DNA of 64,000 nt from an uncultured bacterium (GTDB lineage Bacteria > Bacteroidota > Bacteroidia > Bacteroidales > Bacteroidaceae). Both the position numbers and the translations under genes were made by a program. The stretch's first letter is position 1; each line of letters begins with the position of its first letter. Below the pieces are notes generated by a model. That model did no database searches. It was not told the DNA's origin and saw only the letters and a list, made by a program, of their open reading frames with translations. This document shows, piece after piece, positions 9,124 through 18,300 of the stretch. The stretch is from the NCBI GenBank assembly GCA_905214795.1, contig CAJMNM010000001.1, positions 272,533-336,532 on the forward strand, in the 5' to 3' direction.

Positions 9124-9993
9124 ATGAAATCCATTAACTATCTTATTGAAAGTGAACAAGACAGACAATGGGGTGTTACAGTCACCACTGCGGGATACGA
9201 AATCATCAATCCTCATGAAGAATATCCGACTACCCGCCATTCAGGACAATATTATTTCAACCCCGACAAAGGACGTACCTTACAAGAATACCAATTGGTA
9301 TTCATTTCAGAAGGAAAAGGTCTCTTCCAATCCGCACACTGCAAAGAAACACCTGTCACAAGCGGATCGATGTTTCTGACTTTCCCTAACGAGTGGCATA
9401 CTTATCGTCCCGATAAAGAAACAGGCTGGAAACAATATTGGATAGGTTTTAAAGGAACAAATATAGACAACCGCGTAAAACAGGGAATTTTCGATAAAAA
9501 CAAGCCTTTATTTCACGTCGGGCTGGAAGAAGAAATCATCCGTATATTCAGATTAGCCATAGCCACCAGCAATGAAGGCAAACCACATTATCAGCAACTT
9601 CTGGGCGGACTCACAGACTATCTGATTGGCCTGACATATTATCTGGACAAAAACAACCGGTTATGTCAACACGAAAATATTACCGAGAAAATCAATACTG
9701 CCCGCTCTATCATGTACGAAAATATAAATCAGGCTCTGGATTATACGGCCATGGCCGAAAAACTGAATATGAGCTATTCTTCATTCAGAAAACACTTCAA
9801 GACTTATACCGGCCTGTCGCCGGCACAATATTTTCTACAACTAAAGCTACAACAGGCCAAAATCCTATTACGCACAACCAACCGTCCCATCAAGGAAATC
9901 GCCTGGGAACTGGACTTCAACTCTATCGCTTATTTCTCTACAATCTTTAAAAAACACATGGGCATAAGTCCCGCACAATATCGCATATCGTAA
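9124..9993 (+). CDS. AraC-family transcriptional regulator
   Basis: A 289-aa regulator with a cupin-like N-terminal ligand domain (about 15-150; YQLVFISEGKGLF, GSMFLTFPNEWHTYRP) and a C-terminal AraC DNA-binding domain with two helix-turn-helix motifs (about 190-289). The second HTH carries the family signature IKEIAWELDFNSIAYFSTIF followed by KKHMGISPAQYR. It lies directly upstream of a 53-codon ORF and a GH78 rhamnosidase on the same strand, so a role as sugar-responsive activator of that gene is a reasonable inference; the effector, perhaps rhamnose or a rhamnoside, is not shown by sequence. Confidence 0.9.
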   Translation: MKSINYLIESEQDRQWGVTVTTAGYEIINPHEEYPTTRHSGQYYFNPDKGRTLQEYQLVFISEGKGLFQSAHCKETPVTSGSMFLTFPNEWHTYRPDKETGWKQYWIGFKGTNIDNRVKQGIFDKNKPLFHVGLEEEIIRIFRLAIATSNEGKPHYQQLLGGLTDYLIGLTYYLDKNNRLCQHENITEKINTARSIMYENINQALDYTAMAEKLNMSYSSFRKHFKTYTGLSPAQYFLQLKLQQAKILLRTTNRPIKEIAWELDFNSIAYFSTIFKKHMGISPAQYRIS

Positions 9994-10004
9994 ATATAAG
10001 AAAA

Positions 10005-10166
10005 ATGAAAAGTTACGTAACCCAAAAACTCATCATACTACTGATAGCATTTATATCGGTCAAGGGTTTCGGCTCGTCTGTTTATGACCTTAAATATCAA
10101 ACACTTATACTGAATATACCCTATAAAAAAGGAACTTTTTTACTTAACTTTAATTTTTATATATGA
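10005..10166 (+). CDS. Possible 53-aa secreted or leader peptide
   Basis: ATG at 10005 opens a 53-codon frame starting 11 bases after the AraC stop and ending with TGA at 10164-10166, which overlaps the rhamnosidase ATG as ATGA. The product starts MKSYVTQKLIILLIAFISVKG, a plausible signal peptide, followed by SSVYDLKYQTLILNIPYKKG and an aromatic-rich tail. It could be a coupling leader, or the 5' remnant of a gene whose body was replaced by the rhamnosidase. The ATGA overlap with the right phase is the main support. No family recognised. Confidence 0.3.
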   Translation: MKSYVTQKLIILLIAFISVKGFGSSVYDLKYQTLILNIPYKKGTFLLNFNFYI

Positions 10167-13100
10167 AACATTTATCTTTTATCTTTTTTGCTTTTGCACT
10201 AACAGCAACCTCTGTAAGTGCAGAAACAGAAATCAAGAACTTAAGCGTATGCGGATTGAAAGCGCCGATAGGCCTGGATTGTTCCCCTACGTTTGCATGG
10301 CAAACAGAAAGTACCGAACGCGGCTTCGTACAGCAAGCATACCGGATAGTGGTTGCGACATCCGACGGTAAGGAAGTCTGGGACAGTGGACGTGTGGAAG
10401 GCCGCAACCAAAATGACATTAAATATGAAGGCGAGTCGCTTATAAGCCGGAATGCTTATAAATGGACCGTAACAGTATGGGGAAATGACGGGAGCGAGAG
10501 CGAAGAAACCAGTACATTCGAAACCGCCTTCTTGTCACCCGAAGAATGGAAAGCATCATGGATTGCCCCTGATGAGGGAAATTCCGTACGCACACGTTTT
10601 GATGTTCCCATGACAGGCCAAATCAAGGCACGTTACATCAAAGTGAACATGACATCACCCGGACAGCCAGCCAGTACCGACTTGGCCAACAGCCATTACC
10701 AACTGACTGAGATTGAAATAATAAGCAATGGAGTAAACATAGCTAAAGGCTGCAATGTGTTAAGTGACCACGATTGGAATAAAACGTGGCCGGCAATCTT
10801 AGATTACGGATGGGCACCGCAATACCTTACTGACGGTATCATTGTTGGCGCAACCAACGGATATACCAGCTGGCAATTGCAAAACCAATCTGATAAATCT
10901 GCATATGTTACAATCGACCTTGGACAAGAACGCGATGTGGAAGCCATAACCATTTATCCACGCCAAAGCGATTGTACGGTTGACGGTTCACATGCCTGCA
11001 ATTTCCCGACAGATTTCACAATAGAAAGTTCATCTGACAATAAGGCGTACGACATTATATATGCAGCCAAAGCGATGGAAGCCCCCGAATACGCTGATGT
11101 GTCATCCCGCATCCCTTATATTGCCAACACATTTACAGTCCCCGCAGGTAAAATTGTGAAACGGGCAAGAATGTACGCGACGGCACTCGGTGTGTTTACG
11201 ATGGAGATTGACGGCAAACCGGTAACCGATGCACGTTTGGAACCGGGTGAAACTTCTTACGACAAGACTGTTTTATATTCAACTTATGATGTAACAAATC
11301 TGCTACATGAAGGTGAAAACAGAATTCTTGCCCAAGTGGCCGGAGGCATCTATAATGTGACCAATGCCCCGGGACGATATACGAAACCAGAAATCCACAA
11401 TACGGGAACTCCATCTTTGAAAGCCGAATTACATGTTGAATATACAGACGGGACAACCGACGTAATGTTGACGGATGAAAATTGGCGTACTGCCCTTTCA
11501 CCTACAATTGTAAGCAATTGGTGGGGTGGTGAAGATTACAATGCCATGCAAGCTTTCGACACGCGTGACATATCTTCCTGGGCACACGTGAAAATTGTGC
11601 AGCCCACGACAAATTTACCGATTGAAAAAGGAGGTGCCAACCCCATAGGCGTGTTGAAAAGCCGCGATTATGAACCCTTGCGCGTTGTAGAGACGTGGAA
11701 GGCCGTAAAAGTGAACCGTTTGGGAGAAGGGCATTATGTTGTTGACTTTGGCCGCAACTTTGCCGGACAATATACATTCACGCTAAAAGGCGAGCGTGGC
11801 GAATACATCCGTTTGCAACCGGGCGAGACACTTGATCCGGACGGTGGGTGCAATATACAATATTATTACAGCAGTAATTCCCTCACCTATGATGCATATA
11901 CTTTTGCCGGAAATCCGGAAGGAGAAACATGGGGACCGACATTTATGTACCATGGTTTCCGCTATTTGGAAATCACAGGCTTGACACATGAGCCTAAACC
12001 GGAGGACTTTACGGCTCTTCGCATTCGTTCGGACATGGCACAGGTAAGCGAATTTATGACTTCAAATTCTCTTATAAACCAAATACATACAATTTGCCGT
12101 GACGCAATCCAAAGCCAACTTTATAACAGCGTGACGGATTGTCCTCAACGTGAAAAATTAGGATGGATGGAAGTTCCAGGACAGATGTACAATTCTTTGG
12201 TATATAATTATGATATGGAAGCCTTCTGGCGCAAAGTCCTACTAGACTGTTTTGATGCTCAGACTCCAACAGGAAAAGTCCCTAGCACGGCTCCCCATTA
12301 CATGAATGTCTATGATGACGACCCTAACTGGGGCGGAAGTTCGGTCGTAGTCCCGTATCGCAGTTTGCGTACATATGGTGACTTGACAACTGTGGAACGA
12401 TATTATGACAATATGAAACGTCTAGTAGATTATTACACTTCGCTTACCACAGACCACATTATGCCGGGTAAAGAATACAGCGTACTCAGCGACTGGGGTC
12501 AGAACACCTGTGGATTGGCTCAAGAAACCGCACCGGAATTTACCATTACCACCACATATTATTATTTGTTGCGCATCATGGGTGAAATGGCGGAATTGAC
12601 TGGGCATAACGCAGATGCCATATCATTCAATGAAACAGCCGACCAGGTAAAAATAGCTTTCAACCGCCATTTCTTTAATCCGGAAACTTGTGTATACGGA
12701 CATGGAAACCAAGCAGAATACGGTATGGCACTTTACTATGGGCTTGTAGATGACAAATACCGAGAGCAAGTGGTAGACAACCTGGTTAAAAGCGTAGTCA
12801 ATGCCAATTACAAGATAAAAACCGGAGAAATCGGACTGAAACCGATGTTGATGTCTTTGGCTGACAACGGACGGAACGATGTTGTTTGGCGCATGGCTTG
12901 CCAAACAGACTACCCCAGTTATGGTTACTGGGTAATGCAGGGGTGCACCACAACACCGGAATATTGGGATCTTAGTCTTTCACAGAACCACTGTATGATG
13001 GATCACATAGAAGAATGGTTCTTCAGCGAATTGGGCGGCATAAAGAACGCCGGAACCGGATTTGATTCATTAGTCATCAAACCATATACACCGACAGATC

Positions 13101-14458
13101 TTAACCAGCTGCGAATAGCCACCCAAAGTGTACATGGCCAAATTGTCAGCAGTTACGAACGTGCGGGGAACGGAATACGTTATTCATTCACCATTCCTTC
13201 CAACAGTAAGGCAACCATTGTTGTACCTTTGGCAAAAGGCTGCAATGTGCTGACTGAAAACAATGAGCCTTTGCAAGCCGGCAAGAATGGCATAGCAAGT
13301 GTGTCTTACACCGACAGTTTAGCTACAGTCGTAGTGGGCAGCGGCACATATTCTTTCACAAGTGGCGTTTTGGATGATGAAAACCATGCGGCTCAGGAAG
13401 CGTTTTGGACACCAGTATCGAATGCGTCACAACTTATGGAAGGCAGCATGTTGAAAATCCAAGAACAGAACGGACGTTACCTGGGTACCTGTCCCGGGCA
13501 TGCCCAATCTGAAGGTGGATTTGTCACCGGCTCGACTTTCGACCAGACACCGATCTTGACAGTAAAATCCATCATAACGAAGGATATTGATGAAATCCCT
13601 ACACAAACCCTGCAACTTGTCAATGACGATTCCGGTTTTGGTTTCGGATTGGCACAAGCTGATAACCGAATGTTGGGATGGCGTAAGAAAGCAGAATTCT
13701 GGGGATTTGATATGGAAAACGGCATAGCAAAGATGTTTCGTGGAGACAAGTCCGTGCGAAACGGAGGATATGTATTTTTTTACGATAAGAACATCAACTC
13801 CGGCATAAATTTATATGGCAGCGAAACGCAAGCCGCTCAATTCCAGATTCATAAATTTTATCCCATAGACAGCACGGAAGTGCTTGTTAACGGCAACCCA
13901 TTTACATATTACCGCCAATGCGGGCGCTCAGGCGGTTATGAAACCATCTGTTTGCCCATTGATGTCACTGAATTACCAACTGATTATGACTTTTTTCGTC
14001 CAGTCAGCTTGAATGAAGGAGTGTTGACCATAGAGCCGGTCGAGTCACTTGTTGCGGGAGAGCCTTATCTGATGCGCTACACAGGCTCAGTACAATCCAT
14101 AGTACCCATAACAACAACCTTTAGCGGCATTATATCATGTACCACCCCGAAAACAAATGTCCTTATATCTAGCTTTGAAAAGGTAAGTGCAGCTGAAGGC
14201 TTATATGCACTGCAAAGCAATGGAAATTCGTTCGTTCCTGCAACCAATGATATTTACCCATTTAGGGCATATATAAAAAATGATGAAAATTGGGAAGATA
14301 TTAAAATCAATGAGTCCACAACGGGAATAACTTCCCAGCATGTGCAAACAGAAAAAGGAAAAAACGGTATCTATACCATCGGCGGCATGAAGGTGGAAAA
14401 GATTTCTCGCCCCGGACTATACATCATTAATGGACGAAAAGTTATAGTTACAAAATAA
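10163..14458 (+). CDS. GH78 family alpha-L-rhamnosidase, multidomain
   Basis: A 1431-aa secreted enzyme with a signal peptide ending near residue 20 (TSVSA). The N-terminal fibronectin-like domain (about 22-118) contains the GH78 phrase IKNLSVCGLKAPIGLDCSPTFAW. It is followed by EEWKASWIAP and an F5/8C (discoidin)-like insertion at about 150-300 (YVTIDLGQERDVEAITIYPR). The rhamnosidase N-domain and beta-sandwich follow, then an (alpha/alpha)6 catalytic barrel at about 620-960 with TDCPQREKLGWME (Asp near 659), SDWGQNTCG (near 777) and QGCTTTPEYWD (Glu near 933, the likely general base). About 400 extra C-terminal residues end in a GLYIINGRKVIVTK-type tail. It should remove terminal rhamnose from pectin or glycoside substrates. 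Confidence 0.9.
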   Translation: MKHLSFIFFAFALTATSVSAETEIKNLSVCGLKAPIGLDCSPTFAWQTESTERGFVQQAYRIVVATSDGKEVWDSGRVEGRNQNDIKYEGESLISRNAYKWTVTVWGNDGSESEETSTFETAFLSPEEWKASWIAPDEGNSVRTRFDVPMTGQIKARYIKVNMTSPGQPASTDLANSHYQLTEIEIISNGVNIAKGCNVLSDHDWNKTWPAILDYGWAPQYLTDGIIVGATNGYTSWQLQNQSDKSAYVTIDLGQERDVEAITIYPRQSDCTVDGSHACNFPTDFTIESSSDNKAYDIIYAAKAMEAPEYADVSSRIPYIANTFTVPAGKIVKRARMYATALGVFTMEIDGKPVTDARLEPGETSYDKTVLYSTYDVTNLLHEGENRILAQVAGGIYNVTNAPGRYTKPEIHNTGTPSLKAELHVEYTDGTTDVMLTDENWRTALSPTIVSNWWGGEDYNAMQAFDTRDISSWAHVKIVQPTTNLPIEKGGANPIGVLKSRDYEPLRVVETWKAVKVNRLGEGHYVVDFGRNFAGQYTFTLKGERGEYIRLQPGETLDPDGGCNIQYYYSSNSLTYDAYTFAGNPEGETWGPTFMYHGFRYLEITGLTHEPKPEDFTALRIRSDMAQVSEFMTSNSLINQIHTICRDAIQSQLYNSVTDCPQREKLGWMEVPGQMYNSLVYNYDMEAFWRKVLLDCFDAQTPTGKVPSTAPHYMNVYDDDPNWGGSSVVVPYRSLRTYGDLTTVERYYDNMKRLVDYYTSLTTDHIMPGKEYSVLSDWGQNTCGLAQETAPEFTITTTYYYLLRIMGEMAELTGHNADAISFNETADQVKIAFNRHFFNPETCVYGHGNQAEYGMALYYGLVDDKYREQVVDNLVKSVVNANYKIKTGEIGLKPMLMSLADNGRNDVVWRMACQTDYPSYGYWVMQGCTTTPEYWDLSLSQNHCMMDHIEEWFFSELGGIKNAGTGFDSLVIKPYTPTDLNQLRIATQSVHGQIVSSYERAGNGIRYSFTIPSNSKATIVVPLAKGCNVLTENNEPLQAGKNGIASVSYTDSLATVVVGSGTYSFTSGVLDDENHAAQEAFWTPVSNASQLMEGSMLKIQEQNGRYLGTCPGHAQSEGGFVTGSTFDQTPILTVKSIITKDIDEIPTQTLQLVNDDSGFGFGLAQADNRMLGWRKKAEFWGFDMENGIAKMFRGDKSVRNGGYVFFYDKNINSGINLYGSETQAAQFQIHKFYPIDSTEVLVNGNPFTYYRQCGRSGGYETICLPIDVTELPTDYDFFRPVSLNEGVLTIEPVESLVAGEPYLMRYTGSVQSIVPITTTFSGIISCTTPKTNVLISSFEKVSAAEGLYALQSNGNSFVPATNDIYPFRAYIKNDENWEDIKINESTTGITSQHVQTEKGKNGIYTIGGMKVEKISRPGLYIINGRKVIVTK

Positions 14459-14498
14459 TCAGACTTTTATCCAATATAACAACAGAGTAAAGTAAGAT

Positions 14499-14538
14499 AC
14501 TCGCCATTGGCTAGTTTTTATCAATGGCGAGTTTTTCT
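14499..14538 (+). terminator. Terminator after the rhamnosidase gene
   Basis: An 11-bp stem (ACTCGCCATTG at 14499-14509 with 14522-14532), a 12-base loop and a T-run. Confidence 0.85.
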
Positions 14539-14602
14539 TTAAAAGAACGTGAAGAAGGAAGAATAAATAACGTGAGTTCAATATAAGATTAGAAAATAAA
14601 CA

Positions 14603-14643
14603 GTTGCCCGCCATTGATATAAAAATTATCAATGACGGGCAAC
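14603..14643 (-). terminator. Terminator of the SusCD operon
   Basis: A 17-bp stem with one mismatch (14603-14619 with 14627-14643) lies 55 bases past the last gene of the minus-strand operon. Read on the minus strand it is followed by TGTTTATTTTCT. Confidence 0.7.
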
Positions 14644-14697
14644 TTACTTGGCTATAATCTTATTTCTAACTTACGTTATCTTAGTACAGTAACCTTA

Positions 14698-15195
14698 TCA
14701 TTTCATATCTGACGGAATATTCCGGCTACCAACTACAATATCATCGGGTACAGAAGCCACACGGACATAAACAGCAACGTCAGTCGGCTGATCCTTACGT
14801 GTCCACTTCATTGATTCAGCCGTCATCTCTGTGACAATATAATCACCCCACTCTACGCCGCTGAAATCGTATACACCGGAAAGAATAGTATTCTTGTCAT
14901 CATCCTCTGTCACTTCAAACGTACCGGTTGTTTTATGTGAATACATGCTACCTGTATTCTCATACATTTCGAAAGTATGTTCTTTACGGTTGAATGTTAT
15001 ATAAACATAAGGATCGGACTCTGAAGTTCCTACTGCCTGTCCGTTCCATTCTGAAAGACGCCAGGTACCGTTTAATGACACATAATTCACTTCCTCATAA
15101 ACCGGGGTTACCGCGTCATCATCTGAACTGCAAGATACCAATGCAGGCATCAATAACACGCTGAAAAGCGCAATGCTAAGAATCTTCTTTATCAT
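14698..15195 (-). CDS. Lipocalin-like lipoprotein
   Basis: A 165-aa lipoprotein: MIKKILSIALFSVLLMPALVSC with the lipid Cys at residue 22, followed by SSDDD. The mature part resembles the small lipocalin-like domain common in Bacteroidetes: a LNGTWRLSEWNG opening strand, then alternating beta strands (YVYITFNRKEHTFEMYEN, GTFEVTEDD, NTILSGVYDFSG, YIVTEMTAESMKWTRKD). It starts 11 bases after the DUF1573 gene and is the last gene of the SusCD operon. It probably sits at the outer membrane; the ligand is unknown. Confidence 0.75.
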   Translation of the reverse strand: MIKKILSIALFSVLLMPALVSCSSDDDAVTPVYEEVNYVSLNGTWRLSEWNGQAVGTSESDPYVYITFNRKEHTFEMYENTGSMYSHKTTGTFEVTEDDDKNTILSGVYDFSGVEWGDYIVTEMTAESMKWTRKDQPTDVAVYVRVASVPDDIVVGSRNIPSDMK

Positions 15196-15206
15196 ATCTT
15201 ATTTTT

Positions 15207-16058
15207 TTATTTACTTAATTTTACGGTACTACGCACTTGTGATACATCACCTATACTGACTATAACTGTCCGCGAAGAAGGTGAAGAGGAAATGCCGTCA
15301 AGCAGAATTCTATGACGTGCCTGAAAAGTTCCATCACCTTTCGGTAATTTATCGCCATTCAGCTCTATGACCAACTCCCCGGTCTGTCCGGGCTCCAGCT
15401 CGGCCGGCTCACATCTAAGCGTTAAATAAGCTGGAAGAAAACCTGCCGTGGCACGAACCTTCAAAGGTTTTGAACCGCTGTTTACACACGGAATGGTTTC
15501 CACACGGTGAACACCGGCCTGTACCTTGCCAAATGAAACGCTCTTACGCCGCACGCGCAGCGTACCCAATGCATAACGGTAGTCTTTCCATAAATCGGCA
15601 GACGGCGTCACTTCTCCCGTGAGAGTTACTATACCGGTAGGCCTTTTATCTGACAGATCTGTATAAATAAAGACCCGTGAGAATACACGTCCGGCCTGTG
15701 CATAGGGATTGTAACAGACTGTTATTGTCGCGGTATCGCCGGCAACAAGACGCTGTTTACTGATTTTTGCCTGTGTACAGCCACAGGAAGTCACCAATTT
15801 CTGTATTGTCAGTGGTTGAGTACCTATATTACGACAGAGGAATGTATATGATACCGGAACCGTATCTTCTGACAGGACTCCAATTGAACGTTCCTTGGGC
15901 TCAATGGAGAGTTTACCCGTCGCGTTTTCAACCATCTGGGGATTCAAAACAGCGTCCAGTTCCGTTTTATCATGAATTGTCTGCGCACAAACAGGCATAA
16001 CTGTCAATAACAAGCCAGCCATACACATATTCAATTGTTTAATGCCGCAACGCTTCAT
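15207..16058 (-). CDS. DUF1573-domain secreted protein
   Basis: A 283-aa protein from the start MKRCGIKQLN, which opens a signal peptide ending VMPVCAQ; an upstream in-frame ATG at 16082 would add eight residues and spoil the signal. The first half is a DUF1573 domain, an Ig-like fold with the signature VTSCGCTQAKISKQRLVAGDTATI near residues 90-115. A second, similar beta domain follows from about residue 155 (SFGKVQAGVHRVETIPCVNSG). These domains are periplasmic or extracellular and of unknown role. It lies between the protease and the lipocalin-like lipoprotein in the SusCD operon. Confidence 0.8.
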   Translation of the reverse strand: MKRCGIKQLNMCMAGLLLTVMPVCAQTIHDKTELDAVLNPQMVENATGKLSIEPKERSIGVLSEDTVPVSYTFLCRNIGTQPLTIQKLVTSCGCTQAKISKQRLVAGDTATITVCYNPYAQAGRVFSRVFIYTDLSDKRPTGIVTLTGEVTPSADLWKDYRYALGTLRVRRKSVSFGKVQAGVHRVETIPCVNSGSKPLKVRATAGFLPAYLTLRCEPAELEPGQTGELVIELNGDKLPKGDGTFQARHRILLDGISSSPSSRTVIVSIGDVSQVRSTVKLSK

Positions 16059-16114
16059 CTGACAAACGTACTCAATAAACATTCCTTTGTCTTGTATTTA
16101 TTCAATACTGCATT

Positions 16115-18196
16115 TTACAGCCAGCCGTTTCCTGCAGATTTACGCACAGTAATTATAAATTCGTGCGTCTTACCATCGCTGGACTTCACATTTGCAGTTG
16201 TCCGACCTTCGGCTGTACCTTTTACTACCAGTTTCTGACCGTCGAGTGACACAGCAGCAACCTGACTGTCGGTTACATCATAAGAAGTTGCAGATACACC
16301 TTCAACAAAGATACGTGACAAATCAATGGTGTAGGTATTGTCTAAGGCAACATAAACATTCGGCACACGCATAGGCTGAGCACCGTAGCTTCCGTTCTCA
16401 ATGTTGGTCAACAACAAATCAGCATCAACCAAGCCACCTATCTTACCTCGATAGTTAGAGAGATTAAGCTTCATATGAGGAGCAGACTCGTTGTAGACAG
16501 CCCAACCGTACCAATATGATTTCTCACCATTGAGTTTGTCATCAAGTGGAACAATAGATGCGAGAAGCATTTTACGGAAGTCTTCCGCACGATAATGCTT
16601 ACGCAGCTTGACTGCATAAGAAAGTCCCAAAGCCGCAACACCGGATATATGAGGACAAGCCATAGAAGTACCTTCCATATAACCGTAAGCACTCTGGCTC
16701 TCCGTAGGATCAGCCCCTTCTGCCGCAAAAGCCGGCATGGTAGAAAGGATGAGCGCCTTTTCGTTTTTTGTACCTTCACCATCTCCACCCGGCGCAGTAA
16801 TCATGTTCTCACTACCACTTGGTGTGCCATAATTTGAATAAGGAGCAGGTGTGCCATCCGGACCGACAGAAGCTACACATACAAAGTCTTTGTATGCTCC
16901 CGGATAAGCAGCCAACGGAGCATACTCGTTTCCTGCCGCGAAGATAATCAAACCTCCTTCAATCACGCCATTAGGATCACCGGCGTAATGCAGGAAGTAT
17001 TCCATTGACTCTTTTTCCAATGCACAGTTCTCCGCCCACTCGTCATCTGTAAGGAATCCCGGTACATAACTATTAGGATTGGCCCGTCCGGAATTGTATC
17101 CCCAACTACACTGAAGAATAACGGCTCCATTGTCGGCCGCATACTTTATCGCCTTTGCCTCGGCCAACATTGTCGCACCTGCGTTTCCCGCAAAAATCTG
17201 TAAAGACATAATCTTCACACCATCCTTTTTTTCTGGATCTGAACCACCGGCAATACCACAGATACCCTCATTATTGTTATTCACAGCTGAGATGATACCT
17301 GCTACATGAGTACCATGACCGACATCGTTTGGGTCTGAATAGGTAATAAGTCCTGAATTATTGGCAAAATTATAACCATATTTGTCACCGGCGTATCCGT
17401 TTCCATCAAGGTCTTCATTTCCACCCAACTCTTCAAGTGGATTTACCCACATGTTAGCAGCCAAATCCTTGTGATTATACATCACACCTTCGTCCATTAC
17501 GGCAACAACGACTGAAGGATCGCCTGTACACTTTTTCCAAGCATTCTGACAGTTAACATCACACCAGGCAACAGCCTGTGTTACTCCATCTGTACCTAAG
17601 ATAGTACCATCATTAATCAAATTCCACTGCTTTGCCAAACTAGGATCATTGAATTCTCCTTCTGAGCGGGTTTGGATGCCACGCACAATCTGATTCGAAT
17701 CAAATTTCTTGGCTTTTACATCTGTAGGATAAGAACGCTTGATTTCGCGGTTGCATTCAACTATAGCAACCTCTGACAATTGTGACATATCATGAGCAAC
17801 CTTCTCCAAATCGGCTGATTTGTCAAAACGTACCAGATACCACAAATGAAGTCCGGTTTTACGTGTTCTGTCCTCATGACGCACATCTATCGGGAACACG
17901 CGTTCAAAAGTATATCCTCCCGCAATATCCAAAATTTCATCAACCGACGGAATAGAAGAACGTTTACGCACAGCTGTTCTATTAATCACCTGTGCACGAT
18001 CGAGAATTTCTTCTACTTCGGGTTTAAATTTGATAAACAATTCTCCTTTTACGGCATCTTCAGGAATATTTACCAACGTCGCGTTTCCATTGCCAGAACC
18101 ACTATTTTCTGTTACTGTCAAATCTGAATCGGCACATGAAACCAACGATACGCAAATCAATGATGCACATATATAGCCAATCGCCTTCTTTTTCAT
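16115..18196 (-). CDS. Subtilisin-like (S8) serine protease lipoprotein
   Basis: A 693-aa lipoprotein with the lipid Cys at residue 21 (LICVSLVSC), a propeptide-like region to about 180, and an S8 catalytic domain of about 190-560. The triad is intact: Asp235 in VVAVMDEGV, His294 in GHGTHVAG and Ser511 in GTSMACPHISG, with oxyanion Asn423 in AAGNE. The C-terminal 110 residues form a bacterial Ig-like (BIG) domain. It is probably anchored on the cell surface, where it would cut proteins to feed peptides to the SusCD pair in the same operon. The catalytic domain carries large insertions between the Asp and His, common in Bacteroidetes members. Confidence 0.92.
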   Translation of the reverse strand: MKKKAIGYICASLICVSLVSCADSDLTVTENSGSGNGNATLVNIPEDAVKGELFIKFKPEVEEILDRAQVINRTAVRKRSSIPSVDEILDIAGGYTFERVFPIDVRHEDRTRKTGLHLWYLVRFDKSADLEKVAHDMSQLSEVAIVECNREIKRSYPTDVKAKKFDSNQIVRGIQTRSEGEFNDPSLAKQWNLINDGTILGTDGVTQAVAWCDVNCQNAWKKCTGDPSVVVAVMDEGVMYNHKDLAANMWVNPLEELGGNEDLDGNGYAGDKYGYNFANNSGLITYSDPNDVGHGTHVAGIISAVNNNNEGICGIAGGSDPEKKDGVKIMSLQIFAGNAGATMLAEAKAIKYAADNGAVILQCSWGYNSGRANPNSYVPGFLTDDEWAENCALEKESMEYFLHYAGDPNGVIEGGLIIFAAGNEYAPLAAYPGAYKDFVCVASVGPDGTPAPYSNYGTPSGSENMITAPGGDGEGTKNEKALILSTMPAFAAEGADPTESQSAYGYMEGTSMACPHISGVAALGLSYAVKLRKHYRAEDFRKMLLASIVPLDDKLNGEKSYWYGWAVYNESAPHMKLNLSNYRGKIGGLVDADLLLTNIENGSYGAQPMRVPNVYVALDNTYTIDLSRIFVEGVSATSYDVTDSQVAAVSLDGQKLVVKGTAEGRTTANVKSSDGKTHEFIITVRKSAGNGWL

Positions 18197-18222
18197 TTGG
18201 TTTTTGTTTTATCAGATTCTTA

Positions 18223-18252
18223 TTCTGCCTGGCCCTGACGGGCTTTGCAGAA
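18223..18252 (-). promoter_or_regulatory. Intercistronic stem-loop between BACON-LRR and protease genes
   Basis: Nested stems TTCTGC/GCAGAA (18223-18228 with 18247-18252) and GCCC/GGGC (18232-18235 with 18240-18243). On the minus strand it lies in the 104-base gap after the BACON-LRR stop and has no T-run, so it looks like an RNA-processing or stabilising hairpin and not a full terminator. Confidence 0.4.
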
Positions 18253-18300
18253 CAGAATCCTTTTTATATTTATGTTTATAATCAATTTACTGAAATATTA

